Source: Cladochytrium replicatum (Eukaryota > Chytridiomycota > Chytridiomycetes > Cladochytriales > Cladochytriaceae). Taken from it: DNA of 64,000 bases. The DNA lies in the NCBI GenBank assembly GCA_025526935.1, contig JAHLKD010000026.1:425266-489265 (forward strand), written 5' to 3'. Under the pieces are notes generated by a model that saw only the letters and a program-made list of their open reading frames with translations, ran no database searches and was not told the origin of the DNA. This document shows positions 45,940-57,243 of the stretch, piece by piece; the first letter of the stretch is position 1, and the number at the start of each line of letters is the position of its first letter. The position numbers were made by a program, and so were the translations under genes.

Positions 45940-47267
45940 TAAGGATCGGCGGGTTTAAGGGTCTTTCGGGTCGGGTCCAGGTCCATTGACCATTACCCGA
46001 CCCGAGTGCCAGGTTTTCATGGAAAATTTTTGGGTCGGATCCGGGTCAGGTATCGGGTCCAGTAGGAAAACCCTTCTCGGGTCAAAAATCAGACCCGAGT
46101 AAAACCCGATGTGATAGGGAAGCTAAAACGAAGCTATTGTTCTTTCTGTCGACATGGACACTTTCCAAGAAGACGCAATATAAGTTTTGTATGTATCAAA
46201 CAATTTGCATCACAACAGACATCGAGGCATGTATTTTCTGTCCACCCGGACACTTTCTTAACTCATTGACGGTACTTGAGTGATCTCTATCAAGTACAAC
46301 TAACATCTCTATCAATGTTACTAGCAATACGATTCTGTCCACCCGGACACTTTCCAAGAAGTCACAACGGAAGTTCAGTAACAAACAATTTCTACCACGA
46401 CAGACCTCGAGAGCTGTGCTTTCTGTGCACCTGGACACTTAGAGTCGGTAACGTTCCAGCCACACCACAGCAAAAATGGATGCCACCTTTGTTAAACCAA
46501 AGTGTAAGGCAGCGTCCGACGCAAGCCAAAGACTGGTGGACAGTCATCCGCTTGACACACGGAAGCAAAGTCTGCCAGCCCCCCAAATTTCAGAGGCGTC
46601 CAGCGAGGGGAACAGCATGCAGGACAAACGCAGATGTGTATCAGGACACAGTGGCAACAACAGCGCTCGAGAGCCGAGCTCCACATCTTCTTCCAATGAC
46701 TCCAGCGAGTTGGGCCTGGCTTCTCAGCGTGCACCAGAGCTTCCTGCCGAAGTTAGTTTTGCTGACACTTCAGTGCGACAGGAGCCTGCAGCTGGATCAC
46801 TTCAACCATCAATGCTTTCATCAGACGCAGATGTTGATAGCATGTTGGACTGTAGAGGTAGTTGAGGCGGCATAGCGAAGGATTACTATAAGGTTGATAA
46901 TGGTCCGAGAACATGTTCGGTTGCGAAATGCAAGTGGAGCCAGAAGGTCGATAAGACGGGATCAACAAAAAACTTCCTCCGGCATCTGAAAAAGCACCAT
47001 GGAAGTATTGCCAGGTCGCTTGGACTGCTGGACATTGTCCCCAAGGGACAACAGACATTGAATTTCAGCTCGCAGGAGAAGGAGCAAAACTTCGTGTTCA
47101 ATCCAGACGTAGCGTGGCGGTCGATCTTGGACTGGATTGCTGCAGACAATCAGGCTTTTACTGTCATCAGTGACCCAGCGGGTCCCCAGACAAACACGAC
47201 CCGACCCAAAGGGTTTAATGCGGGTCGCCACTGAAACCCAGACCTGACCCGGACCCACCAAACCTAA
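45940..47267 (+). mobile_element. hAT-like DNA transposon, non-autonomous
   Basis: 1,328 bp flanked by an 8-bp target duplication, GAAGTCAC (45932-45939) and GAAGTCAT (47268-47275). Ends are imperfect inverted repeats: TAAGGATCGGCGGGT on the left against TTAGGTTTGGTGGGT on the right. The subterminal zones are full of GGGTCGGGTCC words in both orientations. Four copies of a CTGTCCACCCGGACACTTTC-like motif lie at about 46146-46440. Eight-base duplications and subterminal repeats are typical of hAT elements. Only a short coding remnant is present, so it cannot move itself. Confidence 0.85.
46476..47175 (+). pseudogene. hAT N-terminal remnant with BED zinc finger
   Basis: A 129-codon Ser-rich frame (46476-46865) is followed, after stops at about 46865, by a BED-finger sequence in another register: DYYKVDNGPRTCSVAKCKW and TGSTKNFLRHLKKHHGSIAR (C-x4-C, then H-x4-H). 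It then continues to about 47170 and ends at the subterminal repeats. The catalytic RNase-H-like and hATC dimerisation domains are absent. In the family the BED finger binds transposon ends. Confidence 0.75.
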
Positions 47268-47381
47268 GAAGTCATTCTACAGCCAAATGGATTCTGAAAA
47301 TGCAATTAATCAAAACTACTCACAGTTATTTCATAACCAATGCTCAATATGCAAAGGAAATATTGCAGAGATTGAAATTTG
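47268..47381 (+). pseudogene. Lineage C copia pol, piece 4
   Basis: Resumes after the hAT-like element: TAKWILKMQLIKTTHSYFIT and NAQYAKEILQR, collinear with lineage B just after the RT active site. It stops where a lineage A LTR piece begins. Confidence 0.85.
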
Positions 47382-47432
47382 TCGAAGTTTGGTTTGAGTG
47401 CGATGTGATTTGATCAGTTTAAGTGCTAGTGA
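47382..47432. repeat. Fragment of lineage A LTR
   Basis: About 50 bp matching 35915-35970 (TTTGATCAGTTTAAGTG core). It is fused at a GATCTGG/GGTCTGG microhomology to the truncated left LTR of B2. Confidence 0.7.
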
Positions 47433-48059
47433 TCTGGATCCTCAGGTTGTGTGTGTTAATTCACGGGTTTATGTTAGTAAGAGATGAATAAAGAAGATTG
47501 CAAGTCACAAGTGCTAGCGCAAGAGAATGCTCCTTGTGTGTATCGCCACAGGCTCCTTAAATAAGTGTACTGTCGTTTTGGCTTTTCCTTCCGGAAGATC
47601 TGGATCGCAGCGATAAGGTTTGACTCTTCTTCTCACAGGCGTAGCGAAGCATAATCATGCTAAGCTGTGCGTGAGATCTAGCTCTCCTCAACAGGATTGT
47701 CATTGCACATGATTCCCACGAATGCGTTAATCATATGTAAACCTTTGCTCTGATCTGATCCGGGCTTCACTTCTACAAGTGGATGATAGAAAAGTAATGG
47801 CAGTTTACTATACCTATGGCCAGAATAAATATAACCCATCAAGAAATAACCGGAGGTGTCCAAACTCGTAATAGATCATCATCTATATGCTTTAGTTCAA
47901 TAGTTAGAAATGTTGCGTAATAGATCATCATCTATATGCTTTAGTTCAATAGTTAGAAATGTTGCTCGGTGAAGAGTGACATTTCTGTATATCGGGTGTT
48001 TGTGTTTTTGTACTATCAATGACTGGATTGGCCAGGTCCATCAATCGAAATACTTAACA
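47433..48059 (-). repeat. B2 3' LTR, truncated and internally duplicated
   Basis: Begins GATCCTCAGGTTG and ends ATACTTAACA. The block TAATAGATCATCATCTATAT through AGAAATGTTG occurs twice in tandem. Confidence 0.88.
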
Positions 48060-48248
48060 CACCCCCTCAGTCATTAGATAGGTACAACCGAGAGTATCAC
48101 TCAACCGATTATAACTTTCTGTAAATGCTGAAGTTGATATTGAAATAAAGGTGAGTTGTATGGACATCGCCAGTCGGTCGTTCAAGATAGTATATTAAGT
48201 GAAGACTGACTGACTAGCCCCAACGAGCCCCTGTGTTTAAGGTATAAT

Positions 48249-51200
48249 TTACTTCCAAGAGGGTTTAGTTAAGATGTCCGTGATCATATCAGAAGTATCC
48301 ATATGGTGTAACTCCTGATGTTTCTGTTCAACTTGGAGATTCACAAATCTCTCGCGAACGTCCATGTGTTTAGTCCGTTTGTTGTTGAACAGATTGTTTG
48401 CGATAGACTCAGTGGATTGATTGTCTTGCCATAAACAGAGCGGATTGAACGACGTAATTCCGATACCCGTCATAAGATTTTTCATCCACTTCATCTCACG
48501 CGATAGTTCGTTCAGCGCATACAGTTTGGCTTCCGACGACGAGGCTGCAATAGTCTGTTGTCGAATTGACTGCCAACTGATTGCCGCATTAGCGAACATT
48601 ACCACGTAACCGGTTCGTGAGTATCTATCTGCATCGCCCGCCCAGTCTGCATCGGCATAACCTTGTGGGTTGTTAGCCGAATCAAATGTGTAGAGGCTGT
48701 CTGGTCTTAGCATCGGAGACGTGATACCAGTCCGTGTAAAGTGTAAACCGTAATCCCAAGTACCGAGTAAATATCGTTGTAATCGATAGAGAGCCTTTGA
48801 TTCTGACTGTCGAGGATCAATCTGATGTTGTGCCAAAATATTGACTGCGTATGAAATATCCGGTCGTGTCTTAGTCGCCACGTACGATATCTTTATTAAC
48901 ATTGATCGAAATTGTGTTGCCTCGGCATCGGACAGTGCTGGTGTGGTCTCATCAAAGACATATGATTTCGACATCGGTGTTTTGGTTGGTTTGATGTTGG
49001 TACCCCATAAATTCGCTTCTTCGAGAATCTTCTTTATGTACAATGCATTGCTAAGGAAATATCCTTCCGTTGTCTGCAATAACTCCATTTTCAGAATCCA
49101 TTTCGCCTTCGAAGTACTGCCTACTGTGAACAAAGTTTCCAAATCAGTCTGAAACCGATGATATGCGTTTGGATCTGTGGAAAAATGTTGGATTGTATCG
49201 CCAGAAATGACAGATGTCTGCAATATTCTGCACGAAGCCAACACTGAGATATTGTTTCCAAAGAGTTTTGTACCATTCTCGAGCTGCCTGGTGTAGACCG
49301 TACAGACTTTTGATAAGTCTGCAGACGATGGGTCGATTCCGGAAATCTACTCGTCCGAAACCATGAGGGAGTTTGACGTAGTTCTCTTCTTCCAGTATCG
49401 CATTGAGATATGCACCCTTGATATCAAACTGGAATATTATCATGCCGACTAATGCTGCTAATGCAATCAGAAAACGGATCGTGGACGTTTTCGTAACTGG
49501 AGAATAGGTTTCATCGAAATCCAATCCTTCAATCTGTGAAAATCCTCGTACGACCCAACGTGCTTTGAATCGAGTAATATTGCCATGTTCGTCAAGCTTA
49601 TATGTGAAAACCCATTTGCCCGATAATAAATTCCGTCCATCAGGTAAAAACGTTTCGGCCCAAGTATTGTTGCCGACTAGTTGTGTGACTTCCTCCTTCA
49701 TCGCCGCTAACCAGAATGGAGCCTCATCGGATCGTGATAACGCCTCACGAAGAGTCTTTGGTGCAGTCCGTATATTCCCATTCGCAATTGGTTGTGTTGG
49801 ATATGAGGAATCGGCCTTCAGGGTCCAATCGATTTTAGGAACGGATCGGGTAAACAAGGAATTTTGTTTCCTTTTGGCGTTCAACAAATTTGCACTTGCT
49901 TGACGTTTTCGTTTTCTTGCTGCATACGCTTCGTCGACATCTTCTCCAATGAATTGAAGATCACTTTCGAGTTGTGCATCATATTCCTCTACAGGAGATA
50001 CGGAAGACAAATTCGGAGATTCTTCAGTAACGGATTGTGGAGTCGATAAATCAGCATTTGGATCGTAATCAGCATCGTCTGGGTCATCATCGTCTAGTCC
50101 ATGTAAATGTTCAACAACATGCATGTCACCGGCTTCTTCTAAGCGGTAATATATGGGGTCGTCGTTCATATCCTCATCGATTTCTTCGTCTGCAACGGTA
50201 GAAATCGGGAAATTGTCTGAGACAAACTCAACAGTCGTCTCTTGCACCCCCTGATCCCCGGTTGGTATTTGATCAACATCAAAATATGTCCCGGCCTTCA
50301 GTGGATATTGTACCGTAAGATCGTCGAGTAACTGTCGGGTAGGATTATAACCAACAAAAACTCCCTCGTGGAACGTAACATGGAAGTATTCGCCTATTGT
50401 GTTTGTCCGAAAATTGAGTGCTATGACGATCTTCAGGTCTTCACCCTTGTATCCAAGAAACAGACCTAGTTCAGACTTGTCTCGGATTCTGCGCGCCAAC
50501 CTTTGTTCGTGTGAGATCCACAAACTAACGAGTGTTCCAAAGGCGTGGATAGTTGCCAAATCTATCCGCTTGTCAAGGTAAGCACAGTACGGAATCGCAT
50601 TCACAGCTGAATGGAAAGTAGCGTTCTTGACGACCGCAGCGTATAGGATGGAGAGTTGCACGAATTGAAGTGTTCGTGGTAGTCCAGCTGGTAGCAGCAT
50701 CGCGTCCGACATATACTTGATCGATTGTATATTCCGCTCTGATAGACCATCGAGTTCCTTTACTGACGGAGGAGCTGGGTGGACGTGGATGCGAGGAATC
50801 TTGGTATTGCACCATTGGATCAACCGTTTCGTAATCAATTCTCCTGAATCGGAACGTAGTTGAGCAACGTGTAATGGGTGATTGCGATTTTCCACATCAG
50901 CGATATGTCGAATCATACTATCCACCTCATCACTCTTTCGATTCAGGAAGTAGATTGTGATGAAACGAGGTTGTTCGTCGACAATGATCTGCCAATATCT
51001 CTTCTTCTGTCCGTCGTAGATTAAACGTACGACATCGGAAAACAGACGGAAAAGTTTCCTCGGAGCTCGACTTATTGTAGAATAAATCGGCTTCTGCTTC
51101 AGCTTCGTGCGACTACAGACCAAACAATTCTGCATAATTGATTTGTTGACAAGATTGAAATGCATCCAGTTCAACCTTGGGCATTTTGATGTTGAGCTTC

Positions 51201-53325
51201 TCTGCCGTTCGAAAGATCGTCCGTAAGTGGATGTGACCAAACTGCTGGTGTAACTTTGCAAGTTTGTGTACTGTCACTGGCGATAAGTTGGTGCTCACTC
51301 CAACTGTATCTTGAGATGCTCGTTGACATTCATCATCGTTTGTTTGACGAATGCTGTTGTCTGACATTACATCGAGACCCATCGCGTGAGAAGATCGTAC
51401 ACCGGACGTAAAGTCCATCGACTGATCGAGACCTTCTGCGGATACCGCTACTGCTTTAGCTCGTTGAGCAATCACATGCCGCGGTTGGTGAGATCCCACG
51501 GTACTAACATCAGCATAGAGATAGTACAAATCTCTTTCCCGTCGCCCAATAATAACATGTTCATCCGTATCACCATGCGTGAGGATAACCTTGTCTTTGG
51601 TGAAACTCACAATGTCCCCGGAGTCTCCAATAATACTACACACCGATGCAAGTGTGTCTTCGAGATCAGGAACATAAAGTGCGTTGTGTATTATCTTAAT
51701 TTGCCCATTGGGTAAAACTACAGATACATCTCCAAAACCACAAACTGGAATTGTATGACTATCCGCTAGTTCCACCACGTCCTCGTCATTCGTATACGTC
51801 AGCGAACTAAAGGCATGACGATTAGGTGTCATCCAAACAGTTGCGCCTGTATCAAGCAAACCCACACAATCCTTTGCTTGAACATGTACACGGACAACCT
51901 TCTGTGCCGAGTGTGCGTTCACTATCGAAAACATATTTCCGATGTATGTGTCAGCATCTTCATTAACAGAAGTAGGTTGGGTAAGGTCAAAGATTACCTT
52001 CTTGGTCAACACTGGTTTGGCGGTAGACTCGTCCTCCGACGAATCATCATCACCTGCATCGCCACGGCTGGCAATGAATGCACAAAAATCCGTGTCTAAA
52101 CAAAGACTCTTTGCAGTGAGATAGCGTTTACACGCCGACTGCTTGTGTCCTCGTTTGCCACAGAAGTTGCATGTGAGATCTGTCTTCTTTGCAGAAGAAG
52201 ATGTGGACGACCTGGAGTCCTGCGACTGCCTGGTCCGAGTGGAACTGCTACTCCCACCGCTACTGCTTGAGCCACCCGAGGCACCCTGCTTACGGCATTG
52301 GGCATTGGTGTGAGACGAGTTCGGATGCAAGGTACAAATATCCTCCGACTTCGCAACCTTGGCTTTCGCTTTTGCTTTCGCTTTCTTCGCCTTTGCCTTC
52401 ATGGCCTTCTTTGTCCCATTGGGCCCACCGGCATCCATGGTGACGTTGAGTTGGACCAATTGGTTGAGGTCGGTCAAGATATTTGACACTGTTTCGAAGT
52501 AATGCGTTGGCTTTTGGTGGAATGGTCGCGGAGCATTCGGATTTGCAGCATCAATTGGATCTTGTATTAACTCCGGTTCCCATTCGGCATACTTGGAAGT
52601 GATCATTTTTCCGAGAAAAGGTACGAGGGTCCGTAGTTCAATTGTCTGCATCATGATTTTTGCGACTAGAACCGGTTTAGTAGATCCTTGATTACGAGTT
52701 CGTCCGGTAAAGAGTTCAGTTTGAGTTCGAAGAACTCAGTGAGGTCGGTCACAAACTGCTGAACGCTTCCTGCCGACTGACCGTTCGTACATTTCAGATC
52801 TACCAGCCGTTGCTCCCACATAGACGATTCGATTGGAGCTTGACCGCCAGCACTGAAAATTCGGCGAAGTCCATCGACTTTGCCTTTTGCTGACGCATAA
52901 GCTCTGACTCGATTCATGTCGCGTTTTGGGAAACATTCGCATAGAATTCCAACTGCGACGTTATTGTCCGCTTGTTGTGCACGGTAATCTTGCATCTCAG
53001 CACGATATTGCGTACGTAAGCGACTGTTGTGTGTGACGATCGCCAAATGTTCACGTAGTTCTGCTTCCCATTGTGCTCGTGCTTCGTTAGCAGTTCCGCC
53101 AGCAGCTCCGGCGATGACTATCGGACGCTGTGGGCGATTTCCTTCCGCTTCGTAATTCGGACTCTCAGGAAGAGCCATTGGTTCTTGGAGAAGCATAGTG
53201 CCAGCGCCGCCACGTAAGTTTGCGTAAGTCTGCACTTGTTCCATGTACAGATCGAAATCCTGCAGCGTTTTACCGGTGAATGGCTTCGGCCGCGAAGATG
53301 TGGCGTCATTCGATCCTGAACCCAT
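48249..53325 (-). pseudogene. B2 gag-pol polyprotein gene, disrupted
   Basis: Collinear with B3 but broken at four points. A 2-bp insertion near 52668 (GACTAGAACCGG) lies in Gag. An extra A near 51159 lies just before integrase. A 47-bp deletion near 49186, flanked by TGT, removes the RT catalytic HVDD segment. An extra G near 48262 changes the C-terminus. The protease (LLDTGATVW) and RNase H regions remain readable. Likely Gag start is the ATG at about 53325. Confidence 0.9.
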
Positions 53326-53376
53326 CTTGTCGTTGCTGTCCAAAGAAATGTGTTAAGCAACGATTCGTAACTATTG

Positions 53377-53974
53377 TGTTGAACAAAGCTGTGGTCTGGA
53401 TCCTCAGGTTGTGTGTGTTTTAATTCACGGGTTAATGTTAGTAAGAGATGAATAAAGAAGATTGCGAGTCACAAGTGCTAGCGCAAGAGAATGCTCCTTG
53501 TGTGTATCGCCACAGGCTCCTTAAATAAGTGTACTGTCGTTTTGGCTTTTCCTTCTGGAAGATCTGGATCGCAGCGATAAGGTTTGACTCTTCTTCTCAC
53601 AGGCGTAGCGAAGCATAATCATGCTAAGCTGTGCGTGAGATCTAGCTCTCCTCAACACGATTGTTCTCACACATGATTCCCACGAACGCGTTAATCATAT
53701 GTAAACCTTTGCTCTGATCTGATCCGGGCTTCACTTCTACAAGTGGATGATAGAAAAGTAATGACAGTTTACTATACCTATGGCTGCAATAAATATAACC
53801 CATGAAGAAATAACCGGAGGTATCCAAACTCGTAATAGATCATCATCTATATGCTTTAGTTCAATAGTTAGAAATGTTGCTCGGTGAAGAGTGACATTTC
53901 TGTATATCGGGCGTTTGTGTTTTTGTACTATCAATGACTGGATTGGCCAAGTCCATCAATCGAAATACTTAACA
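53377..53974 (-). repeat. B2 5' LTR, 598 bp
   Basis: TGTTGAACAAAGC to ATACTTAACA. Differs from the left LTR by scattered bases and by lacking its duplication. Confidence 0.93.
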
Positions 53975-54302
53975 CAATGACATGTTCTCTATGAGAAATG
54001 AATATGTAGTACCTTGCATTAGTATCATACGAGATGTACTCGAGTATGATATAACTGTCGGCAGCAAACTGATTAGCATCACATTCTTTCTCAAACGTGT
54101 GATCACTCTCAGAACTCTACTAGATTCCAATGAGTAAAGGAGGATGTCTTCATGACCAATAGTTAGAAATGCCAGTTCTTTCATGTAATGTATGATTACG
54201 CATGAACTTGTCCCAGACGTCTCTGGTAAGGCTATTTCCCCTCAGTGTCAGTAGTGGATGAAGACTGGAGTAGCTAGTTCCATATATGTGCATGCATCAA
54301 CA
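53975..54302 (-). repeat. Lineage A LTR, right part
   Basis: Matches the right half of 35832-36542 and ends TGCATCAACA followed by CACCCCCGCAG. It is the 3' LTR of the A element whose RNase H end follows. Confidence 0.85.
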
Positions 54303-54387
54303 CACCCCCGCAGTCAAAGCTGCGGTAGACAATGAGGATATTGGTATGAGCGTTGAGTCGCACGTCTGTTTGTTGGTAATGTATGTA

Positions 54388-54748
54388 TTAGTCAACAAGG
54401 GTCAAATCAGATTGACGTGTAAGACCAAGTGCGCGTGTGAATTTTGAAAATAATTTGAATGTCAAGGGTTTTGTGAAAATATCAGCAATTTGGTTCTCAG
54501 TATCAATATCTCTGAGTTCCTGCTGCTTCTGCTCAATTTGAAGATTCACAAACTTTTCTCGAACATCCATGTGTTTAGTTCTGTGATCATTAAGCAGGTC
54601 ATTGGGAATAGACTGTGCAGAGGTATTATCTTGCCAGAAGCTCATGGGCTTACATTTGGATGAAATACCAATGGTTGCCATGACGTTTTTCATCCACTTC
54701 ATCTCACGTGATAATTCATTCAATGCGCATAAGTGGAAGAGCAAGTTA
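54388..54748 (-). pseudogene. Lineage A copia RNase H C-terminal fragment
   Basis: Minus-strand frame ending at 54388: CALNELSREMKWMKNVM, SFWQDNTSAQSIPNDLL, RTKHMDVREKFVNLQIEQK and NQIADIFTKPL, the usual copia polyprotein end. The start is cut near 54748 by an inverted A LTR. Confidence 0.88.
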
Positions 54749-55129
54749 TGTTGATGCATGCACATATATGGAACTAGCTACTCCAGTCTTCATCCACTAC
54801 CGACACTGAGGGGAAATAGCCTTACCAGAGACGTCTGGGACAAGTTCATGCGTAATCATACATTACATGAAAGAACTGGCATTTCTAACTATTGGTCATA
54901 AAGACATCCTCCTTTACTCATTGGAATCTAGTAGATTCTGCGAGTGATCACGCGTTTGAGAAAGAATGTGATGCTAATCAGTTTGCTGCTGACAGTTATA
55001 TCATACTCGAGTACATCTCGTATGATATTAATGCAAGGTACTACATACTTATTTCTCATAGAGAACATGTCATTGTAGACAAGATTATAGCTAATCTTCA
55101 TGTTCTGCTCACAATGGTTATTGTGAACG
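54749..55129 (+). repeat. Lineage A LTR, inverted copy, truncated by P1
   Basis: Begins TGTTGATGCATGCACATAT and runs to 55129, where lineage B element P1 starts. It forms a long inverted repeat with 53975-54302 around the RNase H fragment. Confidence 0.88.
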
Positions 55130-55728
55130 TGTTAAGTATTTCGATTGATGGACTTGGCCAATCCAGTCATTGATAGTACAAAAACACAAACGCCCGATAT
55201 ACAGAAATGCCACTCTTCACTGAGCAACATTTCTAACTATTGAACTAAAGCATATAGATGATGATCTATTACGAGTTTGGATACCTCCAGTTATTTCTTC
55301 ATGGGTTATATTTATTGCGGCCATAGGTATAGTAAACTGTCATTACTTTTCTATCATCCACTTGTAGAAGTGAAGCCCGGATCAGATCACAGCAAAGGTT
55401 TACATATGATTAACGCGTTCGTGGGAATCATGTGTGGGAACAATCCTGTTGAGGAGAGCTAGATCTCACGCACAGCTTAGCATGATTATGCTTCGCTACG
55501 CCTGTGAGAAGAAGAGTCAAACCTTATCGCTTCGATCCAGATCTTCCGGAAGGAAAAGCCAAAACGACAGTACACTTATTTAAGGAGCCTGTGGCGATAC
55601 ACACAAGGAGCATTCTCTTGCGCTAGTACTTGTGACTCGCAATCTTCTTTATTCATCTCTTAGAAACATTAACCCGTGAATTAGCAACACACACAACCTG
55701 AGGATCCAGACCACAGCTTTGTTCAACA
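55130..55728 (+). repeat. P1 5' LTR, 599 bp
   Basis: TGTTAAGTATTTCG to TTTGTTCAACA. A TTTAAGG-type promoter area and an AATAAA-like context cannot be assigned with confidence. Confidence 0.93.
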
Positions 55729-55779
55729 CAATAGTTACGAATCGTTGCTTAACACATTTCTTTGGACAACAACGACAAG

Positions 55780-56644
55780 ATGGGTTCAGGATCGAATGAC
55801 GCCACATCTTCGCGGCCGAAGCCATTCACCGGTAAAACGCTGCAGGATTTCGATCTGTACATGGAACAAGTGCAGACTTACGCAAACTTACGTGGCGGCG
55901 CTGGCACTATGCTTCTCCAAGAACCAATGGCTCTTCCTGATAATCCGAATTACGAAGCGGAAGGAAATCGCCCACAGCGTCCGATAGTCATCGCCGGAGC
56001 TGCTGGCGGAGCTGCTAACGAAGCACGAGCACAATGGGAAGCAGAACTACGTGAACATTTGGCGATCGTCACACACAACAGTCACTTACGTACGCAATAT
56101 CGTGCTGAGATGCAAGATTACCGTGCACAACAAGCGGACAATAACGTCGCAGTTGGAATTCTATGCGAATGTTTCCCAAAACGCGACATGAATCGAGTCA
56201 GAGCTTATGCGTCAGCAAAAGGCAAAGTCGATGGACTTCGCCGAATTTTCAGTGCTGGCAGTCAAGCTCCGATCGAATCGTCTATGTGGGAGCAACGGCT
56301 GGTAGATCTGAAATGTACGAACGGTCAGTCGGCAGAAAGCGTTCAGCAGTTTGTGACCGACCTCACTGAGTTATTCGAACTCAAACTGAACTCTTTACCG
56401 GACGAACTCGTAATCAAGGATCTACTAAACCGGTTAGTCGCAAAAATCACGATGCAGACAATTGAACTACGGACCCTCGTACCTTTTCTCGGAAAAATGA
56501 TCACTTCTGCGTATGCCGAATGGGAACCGGCGTTAATACAAGATCCAATTGATGCTGCAAATCCGAATGCTCCGCGACCATTCCACCAAAAGCCAACGCA
56601 TTACTTCGAAACAGTGTCAAATATCTTGACCGACCTCAACCAAT
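55780..56644 (+). pseudogene. P1 Gag, open but truncated by insertion
   Basis: The ATG at 55780 opens MGSGSNDATSSRPKPFTGKT and the frame runs about 288 codons through FFPKRD-like and WEQRLVDLKC segments to DLNQL, then reads into the B3 LTR and stops at 56722-56724. The zinc knuckle and everything downstream are cut off. No internal stop, so the insertion is young. Confidence 0.88.
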
Positions 56645-57243
56645 TGTTGAACAAAGCTGTGGTCTGGATCCTCAGGTTGTGTGTGTTGCTAATTCACGGG
56701 TTAATGTTTCTAAGAGATGAATAAAGAAGATTGCGAGTCACAAGTACTAGCGCAAGAGAATGCTCCTTGTGTGTATCGCCACAGGCTCCTTAAATAAGTG
56801 TACTGTCGTTTTGGCTTTTCCTTCCGGAAGATCTGGATCGAAGCGATAAGGTTTGACTCTTCTTCTCACAGGCGTAGCGAAGCATAATCATGCTAAGCTG
56901 TGCGTGAGATCTAGCTCTCCTCAACAGGATTGTTCTCACACATGATTCCCACGAACGCGTTAATCATATGTAAAGCTTTGCTGTGATCTGATCCGGGCTT
57001 CACTTCTACAAGTGGATGATAGAAAAGTAATGACAGTTTACTATACCTATGGCCGCAATAAATATAACCCATGAAGAAATACCCGGAGGTATCCAAACTC
57101 GTAATAGATCATCATCTATATGCTTTAGTTCAATAGTTAGAAATGTTGCTCAGTGAAGAGTGACATTTCTGTATATCGGGCGTTTGTGTTTTTGTACTAT
57201 CAATGACTGGATTGGCCAAGTCCATCAATCGAAATACTTAACA
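56645..57243 (-). repeat. B3 3' LTR, 599 bp
   Basis: TGTTGAACAAAGC to ATACTTAACA, close to identical to the P1 and P2 LTRs read in reverse. Confidence 0.93.

Larger units (their letters stand above)
47433..53974 (-). mobile_element. Ty1/copia retrotransposon B2, inactive, left LTR rearranged
   Basis: LTRs at 47433-48059 (left, 3') and 53377-53974 (right, 5'). The left LTR lacks about its first 20 bp and carries an internal 49-bp tandem duplication at about 47868-47963. The right flank (CAATGACATGTTC) is lineage A LTR sequence and the left flank is a different piece of lineage A LTR, so B2 entered an A LTR that later lost sequence on the left. No target duplication is visible now. Confidence 0.92.
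55130..56644 (+). mobile_element. Ty1/copia element P1, 5' part (split by B3)
   Basis: 5' LTR at 55130-55728 and a + strand gag up to 56644, where the LTR of B3 begins inside the codons for DLNQL. The rest of P1 must lie beyond B3, outside the window. It sits inside a lineage A LTR. Confidence 0.9.

Noticed and set aside
55277-55462. A 61-codon frame (DTS.YFFMGYIY...) present in every lineage B LTR
   Set aside because: It starts with TTG, not ATG, and the copies are too young for its openness to show selection; treated as LTR sequence.
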